From contig OY292280.1 of NCBI GenBank assembly GCA_958496175.1, positions 11,780,001-11,844,000 of the forward strand: 64,000 nucleotides of DNA. The letters are read 5' to 3'. How positions within the stretch are numbered: position 1 is the first letter of the stretch; each line of letters opens with the position of its first letter. Shown one piece after another: positions 38,465-50,200 of the stretch. A program made the position numbers and the translations under genes. This stretch comes from Sisyra terminalis. Taxonomy: Eukaryota > Arthropoda > Insecta > Neuroptera > Sisyridae. Under the pieces are notes generated by a model that searched no databases, was not told the origin of the DNA, and was given only the letters and a program-made list of their open reading frames with translations.

Positions 38465-39722
38465 AACATAGGGTACAGGTATACTATAGACTGGTACAAT
38501 CTAGCAAAGTCTCATTCTCAATATTGTTTTTTTATAAATTCGCGAATAAATCGATTCGATTGATTCATTATTGCTATGAATTCCGTATGCTAAATTCATT
38601 GTGGTCGATTTATTCGCGAAGCCAGATTGGACCGGTCCAAAGTACAACTGTGCCAAAACATAGTACAACAAAACTAACGTTAAGTATAATTTCTTGTTCA
38701 TTGTTATAAGATAACTTATTTCTGTTTTTGCTTATAAATATCATCAAACTTAAGCATACCTAACGTAATTGGTACTTTTTCAAAATTACAAAAATTTCAA
38801 TGAGATCTCAATGTTCTTCCGCGTATATACAACAATACTATAAATCGATCAAGCTGCTAAAAAAATAACAAATTATTTCTCAAAATCAATGGCAATATAT
38901 AGATATACCGTTAAAGTATACACTAATCTTTCAATTCATTTATTAATTGATTATTTTTGTATTTAAATAATCAAAAATTAGATGGTTTATTTATTAATTC
39001 ACGACATTTTTGCTTATATTTTTTATAGTTTACGTAATAAGTTGTTAAAACTACACGAAAACATATAATAAAATTTGATGCAATCATTTAATACTGCTTT
39101 ATCTGTGTATACTTTAACGGTTACATATGCGGCACAGGTTTACTTTAAACCGGTACAATCTGGCAACGTCTCATTCTCTAATATATTTCAATTAAATTCG
39201 TGAATAAATTGATCAATTTACTAAAGTTGCATTATAGATCATTTTATTAGGATCGATTTATTCGCGAATTGATTAAACACAAAATAGAGAATAAAATGTT
39301 GCCAAATTGTACCAGTTCAAAAAATACCTGTTACAAAAGTTTAACGTTTATATATATAATAGAAGTATAATTTCAAATATTTTTAAAATCATTTTATTCA
39401 AATTGTAAATTTTTGATCCTTGTTTTTTAAGGAGTAGTCAATTAGGCGCATGTCTCTTTTAGGGACATCAATATCAGTCAACGTTGCATTTTCTACTTTG
39501 GTTTTTAATTAAATTCACTATATTTTAGTTAATATGGTATTAACTAAAATATTTAGTTTTATTATAGCAATTTATATTTATTATAACAATATTTAGTTCT
39601 AATATGGTATTATTTTTTCTTTTGTGGATAATTTTTCTTTTATTTATTCGCATATTCCTTTAAAAACAAAGTAGAAAATGAGACGTTGCCAAATTTTTAT
39701 GTCGCTAAAAGGGACATAAGCC
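38465..39722. mobile_element. Three diverged palindromic MITEs related to MITE-H
   Basis: Copies near 38465-38660, 39127-39345 and 39440-39722. Each has an ACAATCTGGCAACGT-like block, AATTCGCGAATAAAT arms and an inverted end, but the outermost bases differ (e.g. GCACAGGTTTACTTTAAACC; GCATGTCTCTTTTAGG). They look like older subfamilies. Confidence 0.5.
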
Positions 39723-40019
39723 ATCAATTGTAGGTGACCAACTATGATTAAATCAGTTTCAAGACTATTTAAGGCAAAATTAAATTGTTTTTTTTTTTTC
39801 TAAAAGCGACTGAGAATAATATTTATCTTTGATTTCTTTTCAATGAAACAATTGTTTTACAGAATTAGTGTTCTGTTTTGAGTCGAGACTAGACAAAACA
39901 GAACACCACTAATAGACATTTCGAAACTTTATATTGAAAAGAATACGGTTGAAAGATCTGTAGGATATGATGACACAAAAGTGAAATTGAATTGAAACTA
40001 CATAAGTATGGCATGTTCT

Positions 40020-40507
40020 CTGTATACAATATATAGAATATATTGCGGTCCAATTTATGTAGTATAATTTAATATAATAATATATAAAAATCGTACCATA
40101 AACAGAAGTTCAAACAAAAATATTTGTGACGTATTGTCTAGATACGTATTTCGATTGCCAAGTAATCTTCCTCAGTGGTCATCAAATAGTTTGGATCACT
40201 CCGTAACTGCTTTGTGATGATTCACAATTTTGTGAATTTGTCACAATTTTGTGAATTTGTGAATCATCAAAAAGGAATTACGGAGTGATTCAAACTACTT
40301 GATGACCACTGAGGAAGATTGCTTGACAATCGAAATATGTATCCGAGCAATACGTCACAAATATTTTTGTTTGAACTTCTATTCAAATTTATTTTTAAGG
40401 TATGATTTCTATTTATTATTATACTACATAAATTGGACCAAAATATATTCTATATATTGTACACATAGTATAACTGTTCAAAGTCAGCGAAAAAATCTTA
40501 TTTTGAT
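40020..40507. mobile_element. FB-R full-length copy with 13-bp duplication
   Basis: 488 bp, same plan as 11206-11858: CTGTATACAATATAT end, inverted arms, unique tail CAAAGTCAGCGAAAAAATC. Flanked by TATGGCATGTTCT (40007-40019 and 40508-40520). The middle holds a small ACAATTTTGTGAATTTGT tandem repeat. Confidence 0.8.
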
Positions 40508-41037
40508 TATGGCATGTTCTGTTTTGTAGTAACGATGTACAAAAACAAACTATTCTAATCGCTTTTTGGGAAGACATGAGGAAAATTGGACAATTGAATA
40601 ATAAGACTAAGTTATATAATTATATATAACTATATAGTTAATTCTTTTACCTAAATGACTAACCATTAGCTGTAGATAGTTCACAAAATTTACATAGCAA
40701 TTTTAGTGTATGAAACTGACTTTATCAAGTCTAAGAATTTTAATTTGAGGTCCCAGTCAATTAGCTTCATTTATGCAGATTTGGATTTATAAGCCAATAT
40801 ATGTTTTAAGCGTAAAAATTATTAGTACCATGTACTTGACCGATAGGTTATTTTGAAAAAAAATGCTTTTTTCTTTATCCTCTAAGTGCAAGTTGGTAAA
40901 TAAGCGCATGTGCAATGGGCGTGGTTTGTGAAATCCACGCGGAAACCCCGTATCAGTTCATGGCACCAACAAGGATCATTTTTGTACTTAAGTATTGTTT
41001 CCCCATAAATATTAACAATTGAAAAGCAGTTCTTTGG

Positions 41038-41053
41038 ATTTATTCTTTTTATT
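41038..41053 (-). terminator. TBPH polyadenylation signals
   Basis: Two minus-strand AATAAA motifs (TTTATT on plus at 41038-41043 and 41048-41053), about 220 bases past the TBPH stop. Motif and position only. Confidence 0.35.
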
Positions 41054-41273
41054 GAATAGTTTTTACTAGATTGTGATTCAATTGGTTTGGATAAGGAAAG
41101 TTTCAGAAAATTACAAACATTGAAACTTGTGAAAATGAAACATATTTCCATTGATGTTGATAGATAAATAGTAAAATTGAAAAAAAAAATAACGAATAGT
41201 AGAGAAGTGAAGAAAAGATAGAAAACAGGGATAATGTAAGAAAAAGACAACTCTTCGCATATACCCACACCGC

Positions 41274-44200
41274 TTATCTGCTTTGTTGATTCTGGTATAT
41301 TTCTGGACCGGGAACATTATTCTGGAGAAAGACAAATTTCTGATTATACAATCTTGAATCTCTCGTCATTATGTTTTGCTGTATGAAACATAAAACTATA
41401 AACAATTAGCAATGTTAAATTATGGATAAAAGTCGTGCAATTATTGCAATTATTGTCACCTGGGGTACAGTGGACGGTTGCGCGGGTCCCACTTGCTGGA
41501 CGTTTTGCTGCTGCGGATTTTGCGGCGGTGGTGGTCCCCATTGGCCGCTTGTCGTCTGATTAGCACCTAAATCCTGAGGTACACCCGCATTTCCCGTCGT
41601 CGTCTGGGTCATCCATCGTAAATAATCTACAAGAAACAAATAAATGGACATTTAATTATTTCACTTAAATACACCTCTTACATAAACTACTTTGTTGTGT
41701 AGGCGGTTGCGGTGGTTGATTTCCAGCGTTTTGCGAAGGGAATCCCTGGCTGAAATTTTCTTGACCTTGTCCGTGACCCGACGAAGGGATATTTCCAAGC
41801 AAACCACCCGCCCATCCTACAACATACACATATATCAGCACCATTTTCTAGCGGAAGAATTCCGTCAGAAGACTACCAGCTTGGTTTAAGGCGTTTATCA
41901 AAGCCTGGGACATCGGCAAGTTCTGGATGTGAGGTAAGGCATGGGAGAGAGCATGGGTAGCGGCTGCTGTCGGGTTCACAGCACTCGGTTGTCCCGCTTG
42001 GTTCGCATTTCCTAATCCCTGGTTCCCAACTCTGGACTGTGTATTGCTAGACGCTGTGTTATTTGGCCCAACTGAATTTTGATTCGTACCAGATGTAATT
42101 CCTAACGTTTGCAAATTGGGCATGTCAATATTACCCCGAGACGTAATCCCATTCCATCCTCCATTGTTATATCGACTCGTATTTCCATACATCTGAAAAT
42201 TAAGATGATTATACAGACTTCCACTTGTCACTCCCCAAATTTATTAAAGAATAGAAACATTTCCCCAATGTTCATCTCCTGACTTCCAGAATAAATTCAG
42301 ATTAAAAGCATTTGAAGAAAAACAAACGGTATGTGTACTAAAGTGAGTACCCGTGAGAAGTTATACTTCTTTGGTATAATTAAAAGGATGTTTTGAATCC
42401 ACTGCCGTAGCCTCTCCTGGTAGAGCCTGAACTGGCACACCAGCTATAAGTGGTTTGTGATAACTAAAATATGATACAATTTTAAACACAATTTGTTGTT
42501 GACAAAAATAGTTTGACACCATTTAAAACTATTAGACATTTTAAGGGTGGATCACCTTCAGAAAAAAAAAAAATCGATTTTTTTTTTCCATAAATGTCTT
42601 CTTATAACATTCAAGAATAACGTGTTAAAAGGATTGGAATAGCTGACTAATGTATTTTCACTGATAAAAATTGAATAAATTGACAATAACATAAAAAAAT
42701 ATCTAAAAAAAAACTTTAAATGCGTTTTTCTCGAAATGAACTTTTTAAAACTAGGAGACAAGATTCCTCAGAAACTATCCGACGGATTGACTTGAAACTG
42801 GAGAGTGTTATAGTTTAACACGTCTTCTTGGTACTGAACCTCTGAAATTGGCCAAACCTCCTCCTCCTCAAAGTGGGAGAGTGGGAAAGGTCCAAAAAAA
42901 GGTCGTTTTTTTAACTTTTTTTTCAAAGTCGCGCCATTTTATGAATTTTCAACTTTTTTCGGATTTTCGAGGTTTAGTACCAAGAAGACGCATTACCAAA
43001 ACCTACATTCTTTGGAAAATCATAATCCGACTTCCGGTTTCCGAGAAAACTTGTCTCCCGTTTGCCTCCTCATTTTTGAGAACCCTTTTTCAAAGCGCTG
43101 TAAAAGGGGGAGGGGGGACATATCGGGGCAAATAAAAAAAAATAGTTCAAAACTTCAACTTTTACATGCCGAAGACCGTTTTTTAATATCTCAGGGTAGT
43201 TTGAGATATCTATTTACTCGGGAATCAATTTAAAAACAAAGAAGAAAATGCAACGTTGCAAGATATTGACGCCGCTAAAAGGGACATGAACCAAATTGGC
43301 TATTTATACATACTATATAGTATTTCACAATACTGTACACTAGCGGTTCCTAACCTTTTTCAGCCGCGGACCGCCAAGGAAATCAAGCATAATGCCAAGG
43401 ACCCCTGAGTGAAAAAAATCTGGCAATGTTGCATTTTCGACTTTGTTTTTAATTTAATTCGCGATTAAATCGGTCTATAATGAAAATTTAGCCACAAAAG
43501 AGAGAATTATACCATATTAGAATTAAATCATCAAAAAAATCGCAAATTAAATTAAAAACAAAGTCGAAAATGCAATGTTACTAGATATTGACCGACCTAA
43601 AAAGTATTTTAATGCTGAAAGTCTCAATAGAAGTCGTTTAAAATTGTTAAGTTATTTTATTGGTATGCCATCTATATCATTTTGAACGAAGTAATAATAG
43701 GATGAGATTTATTGTTTTTAAAATTTTTAAACCAAATAAATTGCAATGCATGTTTTATGGAAGTATTTCTTCAAAGTAGTTTTATTCTCAACAGTAAAAT
43801 ATTCATTGATCTAGAGATAACTAAAGTGGGCGAAATAGACCCCTTGGGGTCGATCGATATATATTCACCTGATCTCCTCCTCTTTGTTGAGTGATAATTC
43901 CCGTAATTACGTTACCTCGTTGACCTCCCATTCCCCCGACATTCCCTGGAAAATAAACATCAGATTGGTAAACTAACAATGATCTGGAAAAGAATTACCT
44001 TGGTGGTGTGGTAAATTAGGATTATGGTGTTGAATTCCAGCTCCAAACATGCTAGCGTTAATGTTATGTGTTCCACCTGTTCCAATTCCCATTCCAGTCG
44101 GCGTATTAACGTGGTGCATACCACTCATGTTGTGGTGAGCCCCAGCTCCTCCTGATGCGTGGTGTCCACCATAAGAATTGGGGTTTGAAACTCCTGATCC

Positions 44201-47200
44201 AGAATCGTGGTGGGCACTCCCATATCCACTCATCTGGCCTCCATACTGGGCATTCGACATGGACGGTTGATTAACGTGATGTTGACTTCCTCGAGACTCG
44301 GTTTTTGGTGCGGCATTTGACACGTGTACCGATACACCCTTAATTATATGATCCTCGCCTGGTAAAATAGAAAGTAAACTAAGGACTTATTAAAAATATT
44401 GTCATTTGTTAATTTACCGCAAAGACTTTGTGCAACGTCAGGTTCTAGAAATGTTACAAAACTAAACGCCCGGAACGGCTTCGGGATAAACACGTCGGTC
44501 ACTTCCCCAAATTTACTAAAATAGTCACGAAGATCGTCCGCTGTCATGTCTTCCGTACAGCGTCCGACAAATACTTTACACGGAACTTGCTGGATCATGC
44601 CTTCCTGAATTCAACAAACAAAAATCAATTCATAACATCCTGAAAATTTTCAATTGAATACTATAGACCTATTAGCACGCATGCGTGTTGGGCGTGGCTA
44701 CGATTACCTAATTTCACCACAAATTATATGTTTAGGTAGTCTTTAATGTTGACTTCTTTGTCTTTTTCTAGCCGTATATTGTCTATTAGATGTTCGTGTG
44801 TATTAGGGTGATTTTTTTTTTTACTTTTCTTTTTTTGGTCCCATCGTGAAATTTTGTTGGAAATACCAAAAAAAAATTCTCTGAAAGTTTGAGCCCTTAA
44901 TATTAATTTTAAGTCCTCGACCAAGACGTGTAAAGATTTCCCATTGAAAATACACGGAAACTCTGATTTTTTATTTTTAAATTTCTATATCTCAGCGGCA
45001 TTTCATGGGGTCGCTTTTACCGAAGATGGTTTTTTCTCAGAATTAAACGCTCTACAAAAGTGTCCATTGCGACAAAGTCGTAACTCACACCGGTGAGGTA
45101 GTACGGGCCACTGAACCTGATTTTTCTATAAAATTCGCGTTTTTTTTGTTGCATTTATCTCGTAAATAACAAGAGCTACGGAAAAATTATAAATGAAAAA
45201 CTTGTAGAGAATTTAATTTCCTACAAAAAAGTTCCTGTAGACCAAATCGCTAAGATCAATATTAAACGAGATATTAAGCCTTGAATTGATTTTTCTGTGG
45301 AAATTTGGCCGATCATTGATTTAAACTTATTAAAATCTTTTATTCATTCTCTGTAATATTATATAATTCAAGGCTTAATATCTCGTTTAATATTGATCTT
45401 CGCGATTTGGTCTACAGGAACTTTTTTTTAGGAAATCAAATTCTCTACAAGTTTTTCATTTATAATTTTTCCGTAGCTCTTGTTATTTACGAGATAAATG
45501 CAAAAAAAAACGCGAATTTTATGGAAAAATCAGGTTCAGTGGCCCGTACTACCTCACCGGTGTGAGTTACGACTTTGTCGCAATGGGCACTTTTGTAGAG
45601 CGTTTAATTCTGAGAAAAAACCATCTTCGGTAAAAGCGATCCCATGAAATGCCGCTGAGATATAGAAATTTAAAAATAAAAAATCAGAGTTTCCGTGTAT
45701 TTTCAATGGGAAATCTTTACACGTCTTGGTCGAGGACTTAAAATTAATATTAAGGGCTCAAACTTTCAGGGATTTTTTTTTTTTTTGGTATTTCCAACAA
45801 AATTTCACGATGGGACCAAAAAAAGTAAAAAAAAATCACCCTAGTGTGTATACAATATATGTAATATATTGCGCTCCAATTTATGTAGTATAATTTAATA
45901 TATGATATATAAAAATCATACCATTTGAACAGAAGTTCAAGCAAAAATATTTTTGACCTATTCCCCAGATACGTATTTCGATTGCCAAGCAATCTTCCTC
46001 AGTGGTCATCAAGTAGTTTGAATCACTCCGTAACTGCTTTGATGATTCATTTGATTAGATGTTCGTGTTCTTTAGAGGAAATTATTTTTAATAATACGAT
46101 TCTATAAACAATAAAAATTCTTAAAAACCAAAACAAAATAAAAAACCAATAACAGATGTAAGATAGTTTAACCTTCAACTAGTAAAAATGAAAATAAAAT
46201 TTGATTTTATTATTGACTTTGAACAGTGACTCATCACATAGCACTTATGGAGTGATCCAATACTACTTGATGACCACTTGGCAATCGAAATAAGTAACTG
46301 GGGCAATACGTCAAGAATACCATTTGAGCTTTTGTGTCAATGGTTTAGTTTTCTAAATTATATTAGATAAATTAGGCCACAGTATAATTGTTTAAACAGA
46401 AAATTTTATAATTATAAATTAGAAAATGTAACATAACTAAAAATTTCACTTTTGTAGGTTTATAAAGCATTAAGACAATGGTTAAAAAAACACGTAGCAT
46501 TTATGTAGCACGCCACGCCCAATACGCAAGCGTACTTGTACCAAAGCCGATTTTTATAAGAAAATGTGCTTTTTTATAGAAAAACAAAACATTTTCTTTT
46601 GTCAAATTTATGGGAAAGGGTAAGATAATTTTACTAATAAATACCAAAGCTTAAATGGTGCAAAATAAATTGGAGATTGAACCAAATCGGGAACCAGAGT
46701 GGAAGACAAAGAATCAATTTATAAAATCACTTTCACCCTTTTCATTGATAAACAAAAGAATATCTGGCTCTAGTCCCTTTTAGCCAATATCTGGCAATGT
46801 TGCATTTTCTACTTTGGTTTTTTATTCTATTCGAAATATTTTTTGAATAATTCAATTCTAATATGATAAAATTTTCTCTTTTGAAACTAAATTTTCATTA
46901 TGGACCGATTTATTTGCCAATTAAATTATAAACTAAGTAAAAAATGCAACGTTCCCAGATAATAACCGACCTAAAAGGACTAAAGTTGAAAATCTAGGAG
47001 TTACCTAGAACAAAACTCTGCACATAGAGGGAGCCATTACATATTTGGGAAACATAGCGTTAAGGGCAAAAGTGGAATGGAGATTTTATATATTGATTAT
47101 GAGATTCATATCTTTTTGTACTACAAAGCGATCTAAGTGGGTACTATAAACCATGCAGAAGTATTCTATTAAAATAAATTTGATGGTCATGCTGACTAAA

Positions 47201-50200
47201 TACTGACAAAGGAATGCCATCTATCGGCTCAAGTCCATTTTAGCACACCCACAATCAGGCAACGTTGCATTTTCGACTTTGTTTTTAATTTAATTCGCGA
47301 TATTTTTGATGATTTAATTCTAATATGGTATAATTCTCTTTTTTTTGGCTAAATTTTCATTATGGACCGATTTAATCAGGAATTAAATTAAAAAGAAAGT
47401 CGAAAATGCAACGTTACCAGATTGTGGGTGTGCTAAAATGGACTTGAGCCGATATAAACTGGTTTTGGTAAGGTAATATAAAAGAAGTTATTATGCAATG
47501 ATGGTAGGAAATGTATCAAGATGTGGTGCCGCCACTACTAAATAACCGAAACTATGTACTTTTATGCTAACGGTTAAAGTTAGTACTCTAGATATACTTG
47601 TGGCGGCGCCACATCTTGATACATTTCCCACCATGCATTGCATGAATAGGATACCTTCTTTTATATTACCTTAGGTTTTGGCAGATCCAGAACTTAAATT
47701 AAATTAAAAACCAAGTCGAAAATGCAACGTTGCCAGATTGTGGGGCTAATAAAATTAACTTTAGCCTTCCTTTTTTCCTAAACAATAATGTGAAGAAATA
47801 CATTATCCAATTACCTAATAAGTTTGTCTAATACATTATGATACTTAGGACCTAAATAATATACAAATTAACTGGATACTTTTCAAAAAAGTAACGTATC
47901 TGTTATCAAAATACTTTCCCAAAGTATCTTTGACAGCGCTAATACCATTTATTAGTTCTGGATCTGCCAAAACCTAAGATAATATAAAAGAAGGTATCCT
48001 ATTCATGCAATGCATGGTGGGAAATGTATCAAGATGTGGCGCCGCCACAAGTATATCTAGAGTACTAACTTTAACCGTTAGCATAAAAGTACATAGTTTC
48101 GGTTAGTAGTGGCGGCACCACATCTTGATATATTTCCTACCATCATTGCATAATAACTTCTTTTATATTACCCTACCAAAACCAGTTTATATCGGCACAC
48201 GTCCATTTTAGCACATCCACAATCTGGCAACGTTGCATTTTCGACTTTGTTTTTAATTTAATTTGCGATTAAATCGGTCCATAATGAAAATTTAGCCACA
48301 AAAGAGAGAATTTTACCATATTAAAATTAAATCATCAAAAAAATCGCGAATTAAATTAAAAACAGTCGAAAATGCAACGTTACCAGATTGTGGGTGTGCT
48401 AAAATGGACTTGAGCCGATATAAACTGGTTTTGGTAAGGTAATATAAAAGAAGTTATTATGCAATGATGGTAGGAAATGTATCAAGATGTGGTGCCGCCA
48501 CTACTAACTAACCGAAACTATGTACTTTTATGCTAACGGTTAATGTTAGTACTCTAGATATACTTGTGGCGGCGCCACATTTTTATACATTTCCCATCAG
48601 TTTGCTAAAGTACACTTGAGTCTATTCATTTATAAAGTCCAAATTCCAAGATAAAAAACTTATTAATTATTAATCAGAACAACTACTCAGAAGAAAGATT
48701 CTCTATAATTCTGCTAAAATATAGACAGGCTTCTTAATTTGGAAAGAAGCAAATCTAAGTATGTAACTACCAATTTAACTTTATACAGGAGATGTGAATA
48801 TGACAGGGAAAATTTGTTATATTCTGGTCGAATTGGTTGAATTTAGTGGAACCACCCGGACATATGAGGGATGATTTAACCAGAAGTTTTTTGAGTTATT
48901 TTTGCAAGTAGGAAAGAAGGGTATAGCATGAAAAAGAGACCCTTGGGGTTAAGAGGTAAATCTAGCGATATTTGACGAGTAAAATTCATTAATTTAATTA
49001 TCAATATATAAGTATATTTTTAAAAAAATCAATAAAGTATATATTATTACAAATGATTTAATGTACGAATATTGAAGATGATGCAAATCTCGATCGTTAT
49101 GGGGCGCGATGATCGAGAGATGAAATCGATGATATCAGTCTCAGATTCAGTGTTGGTTTTTCGATGCGAAATATTTCTGAAAGTTGAAATTTGCTTGATC
49201 AGATCATTGGGAACTCTTCGTTTCTACATCATAACAAATTGATCTATCGATACATTTAGCTGAAGAAGAGAAGAGTTTCAGTTTCGGCTTCATTCATTAA
49301 TTCATTGTTCAGAGATTCACCACCATTTGACCATCATCCGTTCAAGAAGAACTCAGCGCTGCATTCAACCCAGCTCACATTCCATTCCATATTTCACTGA
49401 GATCGACACATTTAATTCACAAAAAAACGCACCAAAATCCACCCAAATCCGCCCCAATCACAAGTCCAAGTCATTACAACAACAACAACAACAACAAAAT
49501 AATAAGAGAAGAAAATAATTGTCTTTGCAAAATCATGGCTAACACTCCAAATCAATCACTCCATTTCTTCCATATTGATTCACATCAAAATCTAAGAGAT
49601 CTTCCCCAGAAAAACATACTTATAGTCTAGGATCCCACTGCAGAAAAGTGTAGTGGTCGAATTTTTGCTAAAAACCTAATTTTTACGCATATTTATCATC
49701 AGGAGAATAAAATCTATTAGGTTGCCTATCAAAATGTGGCCGTTAGTATTTATAATTAAATTATTTTTAATTGGTTTTTCACAAAAATTTAATTGATTTG
49801 TTTTTAAAATAAATTATTGTCCACTTCACGACAATATATATAAAGACTTTGAAAAGTCAGGGTTGCCATGGCGCACTTGACCGCACCTCTGCGCACCCAG
49901 GTGTAAACAGGTATAATTTTGGGCCCTTTTTACGTTCATAACGTGCATTTATGATTTATATATCAAATTAAAGCTAATTCTTTTCTCATTATTATGATAT
50001 ACGGTTGCCTAATTAAATCTAGCCGCAAATAAGGGTTGCTGGCTAGAATAAAATAAATAACTTCGCTTCAGATTGTATTAAAAAAAGTTTTTAAAGTACC
50101 ACCGGAGACAAAAAATCAATAATTAAAATGGAATGAAATATTTTTGGACATCTGTTGGTAATTGCTATTAATCAAAAATTTGATATTGGGTACTGTCTGT

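Noticed and set aside
41344..41459. Extension of TBPH exon 10 through GTGACA to nearby stops
   Set aside because: A downstream acceptor and 15-codon terminal exon (41321-41274) fit in phase; retention might occur but is not the main model.
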